Below are positions 1 through 7,690 of a stretch of DNA of 64,000 nucleotides, in pieces. Position numbers and translations under genes: made by a program. The notes beneath the pieces are model-generated. The model did not search any database. It saw only the letters and a list, made by a program, of their open reading frames with translations, and was not told the DNA's origin. The stretch is from NCBI GenBank assembly GCA_021608145.1, contig JAKIHM010000004.1, forward strand, positions 1 through 64,000, read 5' to 3'. The stretch comes from Thermovorax subterraneus. GTDB lineage: Bacteria > Bacillota > Thermosediminibacteria > Thermosediminibacterales > Thermosediminibacteraceae. Position 1 is the stretch's first letter. Every line of letters starts with the position of its first letter.

Positions 1-614
1 AATTGTTTGCAGAGCCTCACGCCTTTGGCCGCATCGTCAGCCCACGCATCCGCACCTGCAAATTCCTTTACGCTCTCGTCTACCCTGCCTCCCCCTATTA
101 TTATCTTCACGCTGTCCCTTAAACCAGCTTCCTTCAATTTGTCCACCGTCTTCTTCATAGAAGTTACTCCAGCAGTTATTAGACACGACATCCCTACTAT
201 GTCGGGCTTGTGCTCCTTCACCGCTTCCACAAATTTCTCCTCCGGCGTGTCTATGCCTAAGTCTATGACTTCAAATCCCGAAGCTTCAGCAAATACTTTG
301 AATATGTCCTTTCCTATGTTGTGCACGTCTTCTTTTACCGTCCCCAATACTATCTTGCCTATCTTCTTCACCGACCCGCTCTGCAGCTTGGGCAGCGTGA
401 ATTCCATTATCTGCCTGAATATCTCACCACCTAATATCAGCTCGGACAGGAAGTATTCGCCTTTCTCAAACCTCGACCCTACTTCTCCCATCGCATCCCG
501 GCATACTTCAAGTAGCTTTTGCGGGTCTCCTCCACCATCTAGGTATTCCTTTGCTTTCTTAACTGCTTCCTCTTCTTCCATCTCCACTATGCTCTTCAAA
601 ATTTCCTCTAACAT
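1..614 (-). CDS. Corrinoid (B12-binding methyl carrier) protein, copy 1, truncated by window edge
   Basis: The reading frame enters from the left edge, so the last few residues and the stop are missing. It encodes the same protein as the complete copy at 2015-2647: an N-terminal helical cap followed by a Rossmann-type B12 domain with the DVHNIG motif, whose His is the lower cobalt ligand in MtaC/MtmC/MttC-type proteins. Such proteins shuttle a methyl group between a substrate methyltransferase and a UroD-like or folate methyltransferase. Only one base differs from the other copy over these 614 bases (T540 versus C2573), and it is silent. An AAGGGGG ribosome site precedes the ATG. The gene lies beyond a hairpin that follows the upstream methyltransferase gene. 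Its downstream partner is outside the window. Confidence 0.9.
   Translation of the reverse strand, partial: MLEEILKSIVEMEEEEAVKKAKEYLDGGGDPQKLLEVCRDAMGEVGSRFEKGEYFLSELILGGEIFRQIMEFTLPKLQSGSVKKIGKIVLGTVKEDVHNIGKDIFKVFAEASGFEVIDLGIDTPEEKFVEAVKEHKPDIVGMSCLITAGVTSMKKTVDKLKEAGLRDSVKIIIGGGRVDESVKEFAGADAWADDAAKGVRLCKQ
1..614. repeat. Direct repeat, left unit (corrinoid gene)
   Basis: This block matches 2034-2647 at an offset of 2033 with one mismatch. Similarity stops exactly after the ATG of the corrinoid gene on the right and runs off the window on the left. No terminal repeats or transposase are visible. Confidence 0.97.
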
Positions 615-745
615 TAATCAAAATACCCCCTTTTATTTTGATAAAACTTACAATAAATACTTGTGATTATCTTTTTCTTTTTCTATTCTTTTATTAATTT
701 TATGATATTTTAGCTGGCTTTTATCCCCGCTTTTTACGGTATTTC

Positions 746-778
746 AAGCCGGCCGCAGACAAATTCTGCAGCCGGCTT
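746..778. terminator. Hairpin after the methyltransferase gene
   Basis: The arms AAGCCGGC and GCCGGCTT, extended by GCAGA/TCTGC, form a strong stem. It lies directly downstream of the minus-strand gene ending at 787. The T tract is good on the plus strand and poor on the minus strand, so it may be a processing or attenuating hairpin rather than a clean intrinsic terminator. Confidence 0.55.
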
Positions 779-786
779 TTTCTTTA

Positions 787-2010
787 TTAACCGTACTTTT
801 CTACTGCCTCTACAAGGGCCTTTATGTTCTCCAGCGGTGTCTCTCTCGGGGCAGTACCAACGCCGGGAGCTAGTATAAATCCTCCACCCGGTTTTACCTT
901 TTCGAGCAGATTCTTGACGTATTCGTCGATCTGAGCCGGCGTTCCTCCAACTATAAGCCCCATGGGAATTCCACCCATTACGCAAGTATGTCCCTTTAAA
1001 ACTTCCTTAGCTTTTACAACATCGGTCTTTTCGAAATACGCCACTCCCCAACCTTTAGGCAGTTCTAAAATCGTCTCGAGATGCGCATCGTGTTTTCCTT
1101 CAAAGAAAACCATAACTTTGAAGCCTTCTTTTACCAGTCTTTCAATGACTTCCTTAAGCGTAGGCCAGTAGAATTCTTTATAGAGCTTTGGTGAAAGGTA
1201 TTCATTAAGATGGAGCGGTATAAAGGCCAAATTAGCGCCTATACTTTTATGAGCCAAAGCATAATTCATTATCGGCTCTACTAACGCCTCTGCCGCTGCT
1301 TTTACTTTTTCAGGACACCTTCTAATATCAAGGAGTAAATTTTCTACCCCTCTCAAAAAGTCTCCGATTAAGTCTAATGGTGCATAGGCGCCGCCGAGAG
1401 CCATCGCAGGATATCCATTTTCAATCATTTTCCCAACAATTTGGCCCATCAAAGCGTTAAAGTTGGATATCTCTCTGCCGAGCCTCACCATTGCCGCCAT
1501 GGCTTTTCGGGGTGTTTCTAGGTTGCGGCAAGCCCTGGGCAGCACCGTTTCGGCTATAAATTTTACGGGATCAGCTATTAATTTGTCATATTCGTCCGCT
1601 TCCATGAAAGCTCCACCTATAAACTGGGGCGATGAATCGGGAGATATTTCTCGGCCCGGATATCTATAATATTTGTCTCCTAGCGCATCATGCATCGGCC
1701 CTGTTATAAACGTCAGGTTTATACATATGTCCGGAAACTCCGAGAAAGCCACATTGAACACCCTGCCATCCAAACCGACAACCGAAGCGGCAAAAGGCCA
1801 GTCGCATGGGAAGTCTTTTATGAACTTTTCCGTAGCTTTTACCGCTTTTTCAACATCATAACAATATTCATACATGCTAATACCTGCATAAGCCGGAACT
1901 ATGTCTCCTCCTACGCCCGCAAGGGGAACTTTGTCGGGTTCCTCGAGGTTAATCGCCGCCATAAGGCGTGCCATTCTCTTTTCTGCCAATTCTTTTGCAT
2001 TGCTTACCAT
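787..2010 (-). CDS. UroD/MtaA-family methyltransferase, paralog 1
   Basis: This 407-residue protein belongs to the uroporphyrinogen-decarboxylase-like family, which includes the MtaA/MtbA corrinoid:thiol methyltransferases. It probably moves a methyl group to or from the adjacent corrinoid protein; a haem role is unlikely because it is paired with corrinoid genes. The segments around KHDAHLETI and GHTCVMGG carry His/Cys residues that could bind the catalytic zinc. The ATG at 2010 is chosen because GGAGGG lies 8 bases upstream; an earlier frame-compatible ATG at 2028 would overlap the end of the corrinoid gene. It starts 4 bases after that gene, so the two are translationally linked. It is about 60% identical by eye to the paralog at 2682-3911, most strongly in the C-terminal third. 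Substrate unknown. Confidence 0.85.
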   Translation of the reverse strand: MVSNAKELAEKRMARLMAAINLEEPDKVPLAGVGGDIVPAYAGISMYEYCYDVEKAVKATEKFIKDFPCDWPFAASVVGLDGRVFNVAFSEFPDICINLTFITGPMHDALGDKYYRYPGREISPDSSPQFIGGAFMEADEYDKLIADPVKFIAETVLPRACRNLETPRKAMAAMVRLGREISNFNALMGQIVGKMIENGYPAMALGGAYAPLDLIGDFLRGVENLLLDIRRCPEKVKAAAEALVEPIMNYALAHKSIGANLAFIPLHLNEYLSPKLYKEFYWPTLKEVIERLVKEGFKVMVFFEGKHDAHLETILELPKGWGVAYFEKTDVVKAKEVLKGHTCVMGGIPMGLIVGGTPAQIDEYVKNLLEKVKPGGGFILAPGVGTAPRETPLENIKALVEAVEKYG

Positions 2011-2014
2011 CTTC

Positions 2015-2647
2015 TTAACCCTCCACACCTATCAATTGTTTGCAGAGCCTCACGCCTTTGGCCGCATCGTCAGCCCACGCATCCGCACCTGCAAATTCCT
2101 TTACGCTCTCGTCTACCCTGCCTCCCCCTATTATTATCTTCACGCTGTCCCTTAAACCAGCTTCCTTCAATTTGTCCACCGTCTTCTTCATAGAAGTTAC
2201 TCCAGCAGTTATTAGACACGACATCCCTACTATGTCGGGCTTGTGCTCCTTCACCGCTTCCACAAATTTCTCCTCCGGCGTGTCTATGCCTAAGTCTATG
2301 ACTTCAAATCCCGAAGCTTCAGCAAATACTTTGAATATGTCCTTTCCTATGTTGTGCACGTCTTCTTTTACCGTCCCCAATACTATCTTGCCTATCTTCT
2401 TCACCGACCCGCTCTGCAGCTTGGGCAGCGTGAATTCCATTATCTGCCTGAATATCTCACCACCTAATATCAGCTCGGACAGGAAGTATTCGCCTTTCTC
2501 AAACCTCGACCCTACTTCTCCCATCGCATCCCGGCATACTTCAAGTAGCTTTTGCGGGTCTCCTCCACCATCCAGGTATTCCTTTGCTTTCTTAACTGCT
2601 TCCTCTTCTTCCATCTCCACTATGCTCTTCAAAATTTCCTCTAACAT
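2015..2647 (-). CDS. Corrinoid (B12-binding methyl carrier) protein, copy 2
   Basis: A complete 210-residue protein of the MtaC/MttC/MtbC type. Residues 1-85 form the helical B12-binding cap (methionine synthase B12-binding domain 1 type). Residues 88-210 form the cobalamin-binding fold, with DVHNIG at 96-101 (His98 as cobalt ligand), SCLITAG near 123-129 and a GGG turn near 164-166. It carries the methyl group between partner methyltransferases in the cytoplasm. It sits between two UroD-family genes in one transcription unit with short spacers. Its DNA is nearly identical to copy 1. The substrate cannot be read from this protein alone, since methanol, methylamine and methoxyaromatic systems use similar carriers. 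Confidence 0.93.
   Translation of the reverse strand: MLEEILKSIVEMEEEEAVKKAKEYLDGGGDPQKLLEVCRDAMGEVGSRFEKGEYFLSELILGGEIFRQIMEFTLPKLQSGSVKKIGKIVLGTVKEDVHNIGKDIFKVFAEASGFEVIDLGIDTPEEKFVEAVKEHKPDIVGMSCLITAGVTSMKKTVDKLKEAGLRDSVKIIIGGGRVDESVKEFAGADAWADDAAKGVRLCKQLIGVEG
2034..2647. repeat. Direct repeat, right unit (corrinoid gene)
   Basis: Partner of the repeat at 1-614; the only difference noted is C2573 against T540. The repeat boundary on the right coincides with the start codon. Upstream leader sequences differ completely. Confidence 0.97.
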
Positions 2648-2681
2648 AATTTCTTAAACCCCCTCTATATTTTAATTAAAT

Positions 2682-3911
2682 TTAATATTTGCCGTATTTT
2701 TCTACGGCTTCAATTAAAGCTTTTATATTCTCTACCGGTGTCTCCTTAGGAGCTATTCCAACGCTGGTTGCGAGTATGTAACCTCCTCCTGGCTTAACTT
2801 CCTCAAGCAGTTCCTTCACATAGGAGTCGATTTTTTCGGGCGTCCCGCTTACTATAAGGCTAATCGGTACTCCACCCATCACGCAGGTATGTCCCTTCAA
2901 TATTTCTTTCGCCTTTCTCACGTCGGTTTTCTCGAAATAGGCTATTCCCCATCCTTTAGGTAGTTCTAAAATCGTCTCAAGATGCGCATCATGCCTGCCT
3001 TCAAAGAAAACAAATGACTTTATGCCTTCCTTTGCAAAACCCATTATTACTTCTTTCAAATATGGCCAGTAAAATTCGTTGTAAAGTTCTGGAGAGAGGT
3101 ATTCGTTAAGATGCAGGGGTATAAAAGCGTATTTAATTCCTAAAGGCTTTAAGGCCAATCCAACTTTCAAAATTGGCTCCACTAGCGCTTCGCATGCTTT
3201 TCTTACTTTGTCCGGATACCTGCGAAGGTCAAGTATTAAGTTGAGTTCGTCCCTCAGCCCATCTCCTATGAGGTCCAAGGGAGTATACCCCAATGTGATA
3301 GGTATGGAAGGATAGCCTAGCTTTGCTAATTCCATACCCACTTCCATGGCGAAACTCTTGATCTTTTCGGCCTCTATCCCAAGCCTTATCATAGCCGCCA
3401 TGGCTTTGCGCGGAGTATTCATGTTGCGGCATATCCTCGGAATTATAACCTCTGCTATGAACTTGACCGGATTTTCAATTAAGTCGTCGTACTCTTCAAC
3501 TTCCATGAACTTTCCACCGATGAACTGCGGCGAACAGTTGCTTTCGATTTCCCGCCCTGGATACCTGGTGCATACATCTCCTGTAATGTCGTGGATCGTG
3601 CCAAACATGGCCATTCCAACCGTAGCTGAAACATCGGGGTCGTCGGCAAAAGCATAAGTAAGCGGAGGAACTCCTACCCCTACAAAACCTGCTGCAAAAG
3701 TCCAGTCACAAGGAAAATCCCTGTTGAATTTTACAATAGCTTCTTTTGCTTTTTTGTAGTCGAAACAAAATTCTTCTTGGGTTATGCCAGCATAGGCTGC
3801 TATCACATCGCCACCTACGCCGCTAAAAGGCACCCGGTCAGGTTCTTCGAGGTTTACCGCCGCCTCAATCCGCCTCATTCTTTCCTTCGCTAATTCTTCC
3901 GGACTTTTCAT
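2682..3911 (-). CDS. UroD/MtaA-family methyltransferase, paralog 2
   Basis: A 409-residue UroD-like methyltransferase, clearly paralogous to 787-2010. Shared blocks include FPCDW, RYPGREI, SPQFIGG, TPRKAMAAM, FIPLHLNEYLSP and HDAHLETILELPKGWG. Conservation is highest in the C-terminal half, where the family's metal and thiol site lies. Divergent blocks near residues 75-115 and 180-215 could mark different substrates. The ATG at 3911 has AGAGGTG in front. The gene lies 34 bases upstream of the corrinoid gene and 56 bases downstream of the cyclodeaminase-like gene, so it is probably co-transcribed with both. The role as a partner of the corrinoid protein is inferred from family and context. Confidence 0.85.
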   Translation of the reverse strand: MKSPEELAKERMRRIEAAVNLEEPDRVPFSGVGGDVIAAYAGITQEEFCFDYKKAKEAIVKFNRDFPCDWTFAAGFVGVGVPPLTYAFADDPDVSATVGMAMFGTIHDITGDVCTRYPGREIESNCSPQFIGGKFMEVEEYDDLIENPVKFIAEVIIPRICRNMNTPRKAMAAMIRLGIEAEKIKSFAMEVGMELAKLGYPSIPITLGYTPLDLIGDGLRDELNLILDLRRYPDKVRKACEALVEPILKVGLALKPLGIKYAFIPLHLNEYLSPELYNEFYWPYLKEVIMGFAKEGIKSFVFFEGRHDAHLETILELPKGWGIAYFEKTDVRKAKEILKGHTCVMGGVPISLIVSGTPEKIDSYVKELLEEVKPGGGYILATSVGIAPKETPVENIKALIEAVEKYGKY

Positions 3912-3967
3912 TTTTTACACCTCTTTTTTAAATTTTGCGAAAAATATTTCATATCACCTCCTCGCAA

Positions 3968-4591
3968 TTATAATTTTTTCAATACTTCTTCATAAGCTTC
4001 ATCTGCCAAAGTATCAGCTTCTTCGCATACCTTATTTATGTATTTCCTCATGTCTTCCACAAATTCTTTGTCATCTATACCTCCTAAGTTTATAAGCACA
4101 TTAAGTTTCCCACTATGCACTGCAGCCTTTAAAAGGAGAGCCCCTACCCCCACGTCACTTATGGCCAATTTTGAGCCTATTTCTGCCAATCTCTTTTGAA
4201 GCTTCAGAGCATCGAGGGAATATTCCATTATCTTCAGCGGCACCTGACAAGCATTCTTCAACGCCTTATTCAACGCTTCCTTTTTCTTTTGCTTTTCATC
4301 TTCCGTATTTTTTGGGAGTTTATAAGCAGCAGCTACCTCTTTAAAGACCTCAGCATCCTCATCTACCAGTAAAAGCAGTTTCCTCTGAAGGTCCTTAAAC
4401 TTCTCGAGAATCTCTATTATTTCAGGCTCCACATCCTTATATTTTTCCTTTCCTATCGTCAGGTTACAGACCATCCCTCCAAGCGCACTTCCAAGTGCAC
4501 CTGCAAGTCCTGCAGCCCCGCCTCCACCCGGGACTGGCTCTTTGGATGAAAGCACTTCTACAAAATCTTCTAAACTGCTTTTTATAAACAT
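3968..4591 (-). CDS. Cyclodeaminase/cyclohydrolase family protein (FchA-like)
   Basis: A 207-residue, mostly helical protein with the family signature PVPGGGGAAGLAGALG at residues 19-34. The family includes formiminotetrahydrofolate cyclodeaminase and clostridial methenyltetrahydrofolate cyclohydrolase (FchA). The size matches stand-alone FchA-type proteins (about 205-215 residues) rather than the fused animal enzyme. Beside a formate channel and methyl-transfer genes, a cyclohydrolase role interconverting methenyl- and formyl-tetrahydrofolate is the best guess. Formiminoglycine or histidine breakdown is a less likely alternative, as no such genes are nearby. Confidence 0.82.
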   Translation of the reverse strand: MFIKSSLEDFVEVLSSKEPVPGGGGAAGLAGALGSALGGMVCNLTIGKEKYKDVEPEIIEILEKFKDLQRKLLLLVDEDAEVFKEVAAAYKLPKNTEDEKQKKKEALNKALKNACQVPLKIMEYSLDALKLQKRLAEIGSKLAISDVGVGALLLKAAVHSGKLNVLINLGGIDDKEFVEDMRKYINKVCEEADTLADEAYEEVLKKL

Positions 4592-4636
4592 TCGTTAAAT
4601 CTCCACCCTTTCTTAAGTGAAAGTATTGCAAAATGC

Positions 4637-5431
4637 TTACATTTTTAAATCGCGATTTTTCTCTTCTCCGAAATACACTGCAAAGTAAACCAGCGGGACT
4701 AGTATTGCTCCTCCGATGATATTCCCCAAAGTTACGGGGATTAGGTTTTTTGCAAAAATTTCTCCCCAGCTTACATTCAAGCCGCCGAACTTTGCTAGCG
4801 GAAGGAAAAACATATTTGCAACGCTATGTTCATAGCCTGAAAGCACAAATAGCATTATCGGAAACCAGCACGAGAAGATCTTTGAAATTATGTCTTGCGA
4901 GGAAGTTGCCATCATTACGGCAAGGACCACAAGTACATTGCACAATATCCCTCTCAACAAAGGCACGATAAAACTTGAAAACATCTTATTTTGTCCTATG
5001 GAGATTGCAAGTTCTCTTACGCTGCCCTGCAAATATCCGCCGCTTGCGATAAGATATGCAAGAAGCACGGACCCCACGAAGTTAGCCGCATATACTGTAA
5101 TCCAATTTCTCAAAAGCGCCGTACCGTCAATCTCTTTTTTTAACAGCGAAAACACCATCAGATTATTTCCTGTAAAAAGCTCGGCACCGCAAATCACAAC
5201 TAACATGAGTCCAACGGGAAAGACCATGGCGCCGGCAAATTTCATAAGGCCTACATCTATATTCTTCAAAGTCTGCATTATGGTAATTGAAGCAAATACA
5301 CCAAACCCTATATAGATCCCTGCCAACAATCCCAAAAGGAGCATTTGCAAAAGAGTAAGACTTGCTTTCTTTTTTCCACTCGCAATGGTGGCTTCGATCA
5401 TTTCTTTCGGCGCTAGAAATCTCTTTTCCAT
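4637..5431 (-). CDS. Formate/nitrite channel (FNT family)
   Basis: A 264-residue inner-membrane protein with six hydrophobic segments. It has FNT landmarks: GAELFTGNN in the second repeat, and GYEHSVANMF, whose His lies at the central pore constriction of FocA. Members conduct formate, nitrite or hydrosulfide. As the first gene of the minus-strand cluster with folate and corrinoid genes, formate is the most plausible ion (inference). The ATG at 5431 follows GGAAGGAG. A consensus-like promoter sits about 50 bases upstream, so this is probably the head of the one-carbon operon. Confidence 0.88.
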   Translation of the reverse strand: MEKRFLAPKEMIEATIASGKKKASLTLLQMLLLGLLAGIYIGFGVFASITIMQTLKNIDVGLMKFAGAMVFPVGLMLVVICGAELFTGNNLMVFSLLKKEIDGTALLRNWITVYAANFVGSVLLAYLIASGGYLQGSVRELAISIGQNKMFSSFIVPLLRGILCNVLVVLAVMMATSSQDIISKIFSCWFPIMLFVLSGYEHSVANMFFLPLAKFGGLNVSWGEIFAKNLIPVTLGNIIGGAILVPLVYFAVYFGEEKNRDLKM

Positions 5432-5479
5432 CTTTGACTCCTTCCTTTTAAATCTCGGTTAACATGTATATACATCTTA

Positions 5480-5508
5480 AGAATATCACAGTATTATTAA
5501 ATTGTCAA
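5480..5508 (-). promoter_or_regulatory. Sigma-A-type promoter for the FNT/one-carbon operon
   Basis: On the minus strand, TTGACA (5503-5508) and TATTCT (5480-5485) are separated by 17 bases, upstream of the channel gene. Confidence 0.65.
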
Positions 5509-5656
5509 TATTTTTAAATTGTATTTGCATTTTGTTATTTTTCGTAGTTAGACTGCTAAGTTCATCTTAATACAATATTTTCATGCAACTATGAAATTTG
5601 TTATAATAAAAGGTGTTCCGACCAATTATAAATTATAATCAAAAGGGTGATGAAAA

Positions 5657-6535
5657 ATGTCTTTGCAAAAGTTAAACGGCAATTGTATTGACACTGGCCA
5701 TTCGGATTCAAATCCCTCAAAAGTTGGCATTCTAGACCTTCTGATTAAAGTTGCACCTTTATTTGGGGAGTTATTTCCAATCGATTGTTCCATAGCAATA
5801 ACTGATAGAGAATACTTTCTCGCCAACTTCAATTATGAAAAACTGGGTGTCTCGCGGGCAGTAGGGGAAAGGATTCCAGAAAATACCGGGATAAAAAAGG
5901 CCATAACTACGGGAACGGTTCAAAAAACCGAAATACCCAAAGAAGTATACGGTCAGCCGATTAAATCGATAGCACTGCCTGTCAGAGAAAATGGAGAAAT
6001 CGTAGGATGTCTGGCACTCGCCATGAGTTTAAAAAATCAAAGAACCCTCGAAGAAATAGTCCAAGTTCTTGCCACTACAGTTGAAGAAATCACAGCCTCT
6101 ACAGAAGAATTAGCGGCAATGGCAGGTGAACTTGCAAAAAACATGGAAGAAATAGACAAGATGAGGGAAGAACTCCTAAAGCAGGTAGAAGAAAGCGAAA
6201 AATTTCTCGATGTCATTAGGGATATAGCAGCCCAGTCTCAAATATTGGGCATCAACGCTGCGATAGAAGCTGCAAGGGCTGGTCAGACTGGGCGTGGATT
6301 TGGAGTAATAGCCACGGAGATAAGGAAGATGGCTGAAACCAGCAAAAAATCAGTAGAAGAAGTAAAAGCTTTAACGTTAAATATGAGAGAGAGGATATCG
6401 GAAATAAACGAGGATATAAAAGTTACATTCGAATTTTCCCGCAATCAGGCTGCAGCTTCTCAAGAAATTTCTAAGGCTATCCAGGGATTGATCGACTATA
6501 TAGAAAAACTCGAGGAAATTTCAAAATTGTTATAA
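5657..6535 (+). CDS. Soluble methyl-accepting-type chemoreceptor
   Basis: A 292-residue protein with no transmembrane segment or HAMP domain. The C-terminal half carries the chemoreceptor signalling hairpin: the tip region ILGINAAIEAARAGQTGRGF is followed by VIATEIRKMAETS, which in the family contacts CheA and CheW. The first 120 or so residues form a compact sensor-like region (identity not certain) with VREN-GEIVGCLALAMS near residues 112-128, resembling a small-ligand sensory fold. AAGGGTGATG precedes the ATG. It is divergently transcribed from the FNT operon, so it may sense a compound linked to it (inference). Few adaptation sites are visible. It could signal to something other than flagella. 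Confidence 0.82.
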   Translation: MSLQKLNGNCIDTGHSDSNPSKVGILDLLIKVAPLFGELFPIDCSIAITDREYFLANFNYEKLGVSRAVGERIPENTGIKKAITTGTVQKTEIPKEVYGQPIKSIALPVRENGEIVGCLALAMSLKNQRTLEEIVQVLATTVEEITASTEELAAMAGELAKNMEEIDKMREELLKQVEESEKFLDVIRDIAAQSQILGINAAIEAARAGQTGRGFGVIATEIRKMAETSKKSVEEVKALTLNMRERISEINEDIKVTFEFSRNQAAASQEISKAIQGLIDYIEKLEEISKLL

Positions 6536-6539
6536 AAAA

Positions 6540-7010
6540 TTATCTCCTTAAAGTAGCAACTATTCTCTTCGTATTTAAAAACAACTCAAGGGCATCTTCG
6601 GGGCAAGTGACTACTATATCGGAGTTCATCAAGACTTCGCAAAAAGCCCCTTCCCTGCCTATAACAGCTACCCTCAATTTGGAAGCCTTAAACATTTTCA
6701 CATCGTTCTTTCCATTTCCTACAGCCGCCACATATTCTCCGCCCAACTTTTCTACAAAAATTCTTTTATCCTCGCCTCCATTTAAAGGGTCAACCCTGTG
6801 AAACTTTACAGGGAGGCCCTTTATCTCTTCATAGGCACACCCATAAGTATCGGCTGTGAGCACGTAAATATCAAGTGTTTTGGCAATATCTTTAAGCAGT
6901 CTCTTCACTTTTTCATAACATTTCCCATCAACTGCTATAGTCCCATTGTAATCCAAAACCAAATACCTGAGTTCTATAATGCCCTCTCCCGGGATTTCAA
7001 TTTTTAACAT
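6540..7010 (-). CDS. HAD-family phosphatase (soluble P-type-ATPase-like)
   Basis: A 156-residue HAD hydrolase resembling the catalytic domain of P-type ATPases (the group called soluble P-type ATPase). Motif I is LDYNGTIAVDG near residues 18-28, with DxNGT in place of the usual DxDGT. VLTADTYG is motif II and VGNGKNDVKMF (near 117-127) supplies the motif IV acidic site. No membrane segments are present. Substrate unknown. GGAGG precedes the ATG at 7010. It ends tail to tail with the chemoreceptor gene and lies 38 bases after the acyltransferase gene. Confidence 0.78.
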   Translation of the reverse strand: MLKIEIPGEGIIELRYLVLDYNGTIAVDGKCYEKVKRLLKDIAKTLDIYVLTADTYGCAYEEIKGLPVKFHRVDPLNGGEDKRIFVEKLGGEYVAAVGNGKNDVKMFKASKLRVAVIGREGAFCEVLMNSDIVVTCPEDALELFLNTKRIVATLRR

Positions 7011-7048
7011 AATTTTCCTCCTCCAAATTTACAAAAAAATGCTTATTT

Positions 7049-7666
7049 TTAAGTGCAAAAGAGCAGTGCCCTTACGCTTTCTTCTATTTTTTTGCTCATT
7101 TCGACAAACATCCTTCCCTCTACTTCGCAGATTCTGCCTTTCTTTTCTACCGATATAGCTTTACCTATTATAAGCTCAATCCTTCCCCTCCTCGGCAAAT
7201 ATTTCCCGACCGGTAGCACATCCTTCGTTCCCTTTATGGCAACCGGCAGCACCGCTGCTCCCGATTTCAAAGCAAGATACGCAAACCCTGGCTTGAATGG
7301 GCGTAGCTTGCCATCAACGCTCACACCGCCTTCGGGGAAAAGGGCCACCACCCCACCTTTTTTCAATATCCTAAGGGCTTTTTTCAGGGAGGAAACATCT
7401 CCCCGTTCGGTGTCGTTGACCGGTATAGCGCCGTAAGACTTTAGCAAAAAATTGAGCCCCGGAATCTTAAAAAGGTACGCTGCCGCAAGGAAGCGAAGTT
7501 CCCTCGGAATAAAAGCCATGATTACAAGCGGGTCTAGGATACTCTGGTGGTTGGAAACTATTATTAAGGGGCCTTCCTTTGGCACGTTCGAAAGTCCTCT
7601 TGTCTTCACCCCTCCGGTCAGATAGAAAGCGCACTTTATCAAAACCTTTGTGAAAAAATAAAGCAC
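7049..7666 (-). CDS. plsC: 1-acyl-glycerol-3-phosphate acyltransferase (PlsC family)
   Basis: A 205-residue acyltransferase that should convert lysophosphatidate to phosphatidate at the membrane. It has the catalytic NHQSILDP (NHX4D) motif near residues 38-45 and the glycerol-phosphate-binding FPEGGVSVDG near 112-121. A hydrophobic N-terminus is likely the membrane anchor. Start is a GTG at 7666 preceded by AGGTGG. It lies just 24 bases after the S4-domain gene, so the two may be co-transcribed. Confidence 0.9.
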   Translation of the reverse strand: MLYFFTKVLIKCAFYLTGGVKTRGLSNVPKEGPLIIVSNHQSILDPLVIMAFIPRELRFLAAAYLFKIPGLNFLLKSYGAIPVNDTERGDVSSLKKALRILKKGGVVALFPEGGVSVDGKLRPFKPGFAYLALKSGAAVLPVAIKGTKDVLPVGKYLPRRGRIELIIGKAISVEKKGRICEVEGRMFVEMSKKIEESVRALLFCT

Positions 7667-7690
7667 TTTACCACCTGCTCGAGATTTTAA

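Noticed and set aside
2040-2657. Long open frame on the plus strand opposite the corrinoid gene (and its twin at 7-666)
   Set aside because: It is antisense to a clear corrinoid protein and composed of Ser/Phe/Pro-rich sequence without a ribosome site. Its two copies exist only because the gene is duplicated.
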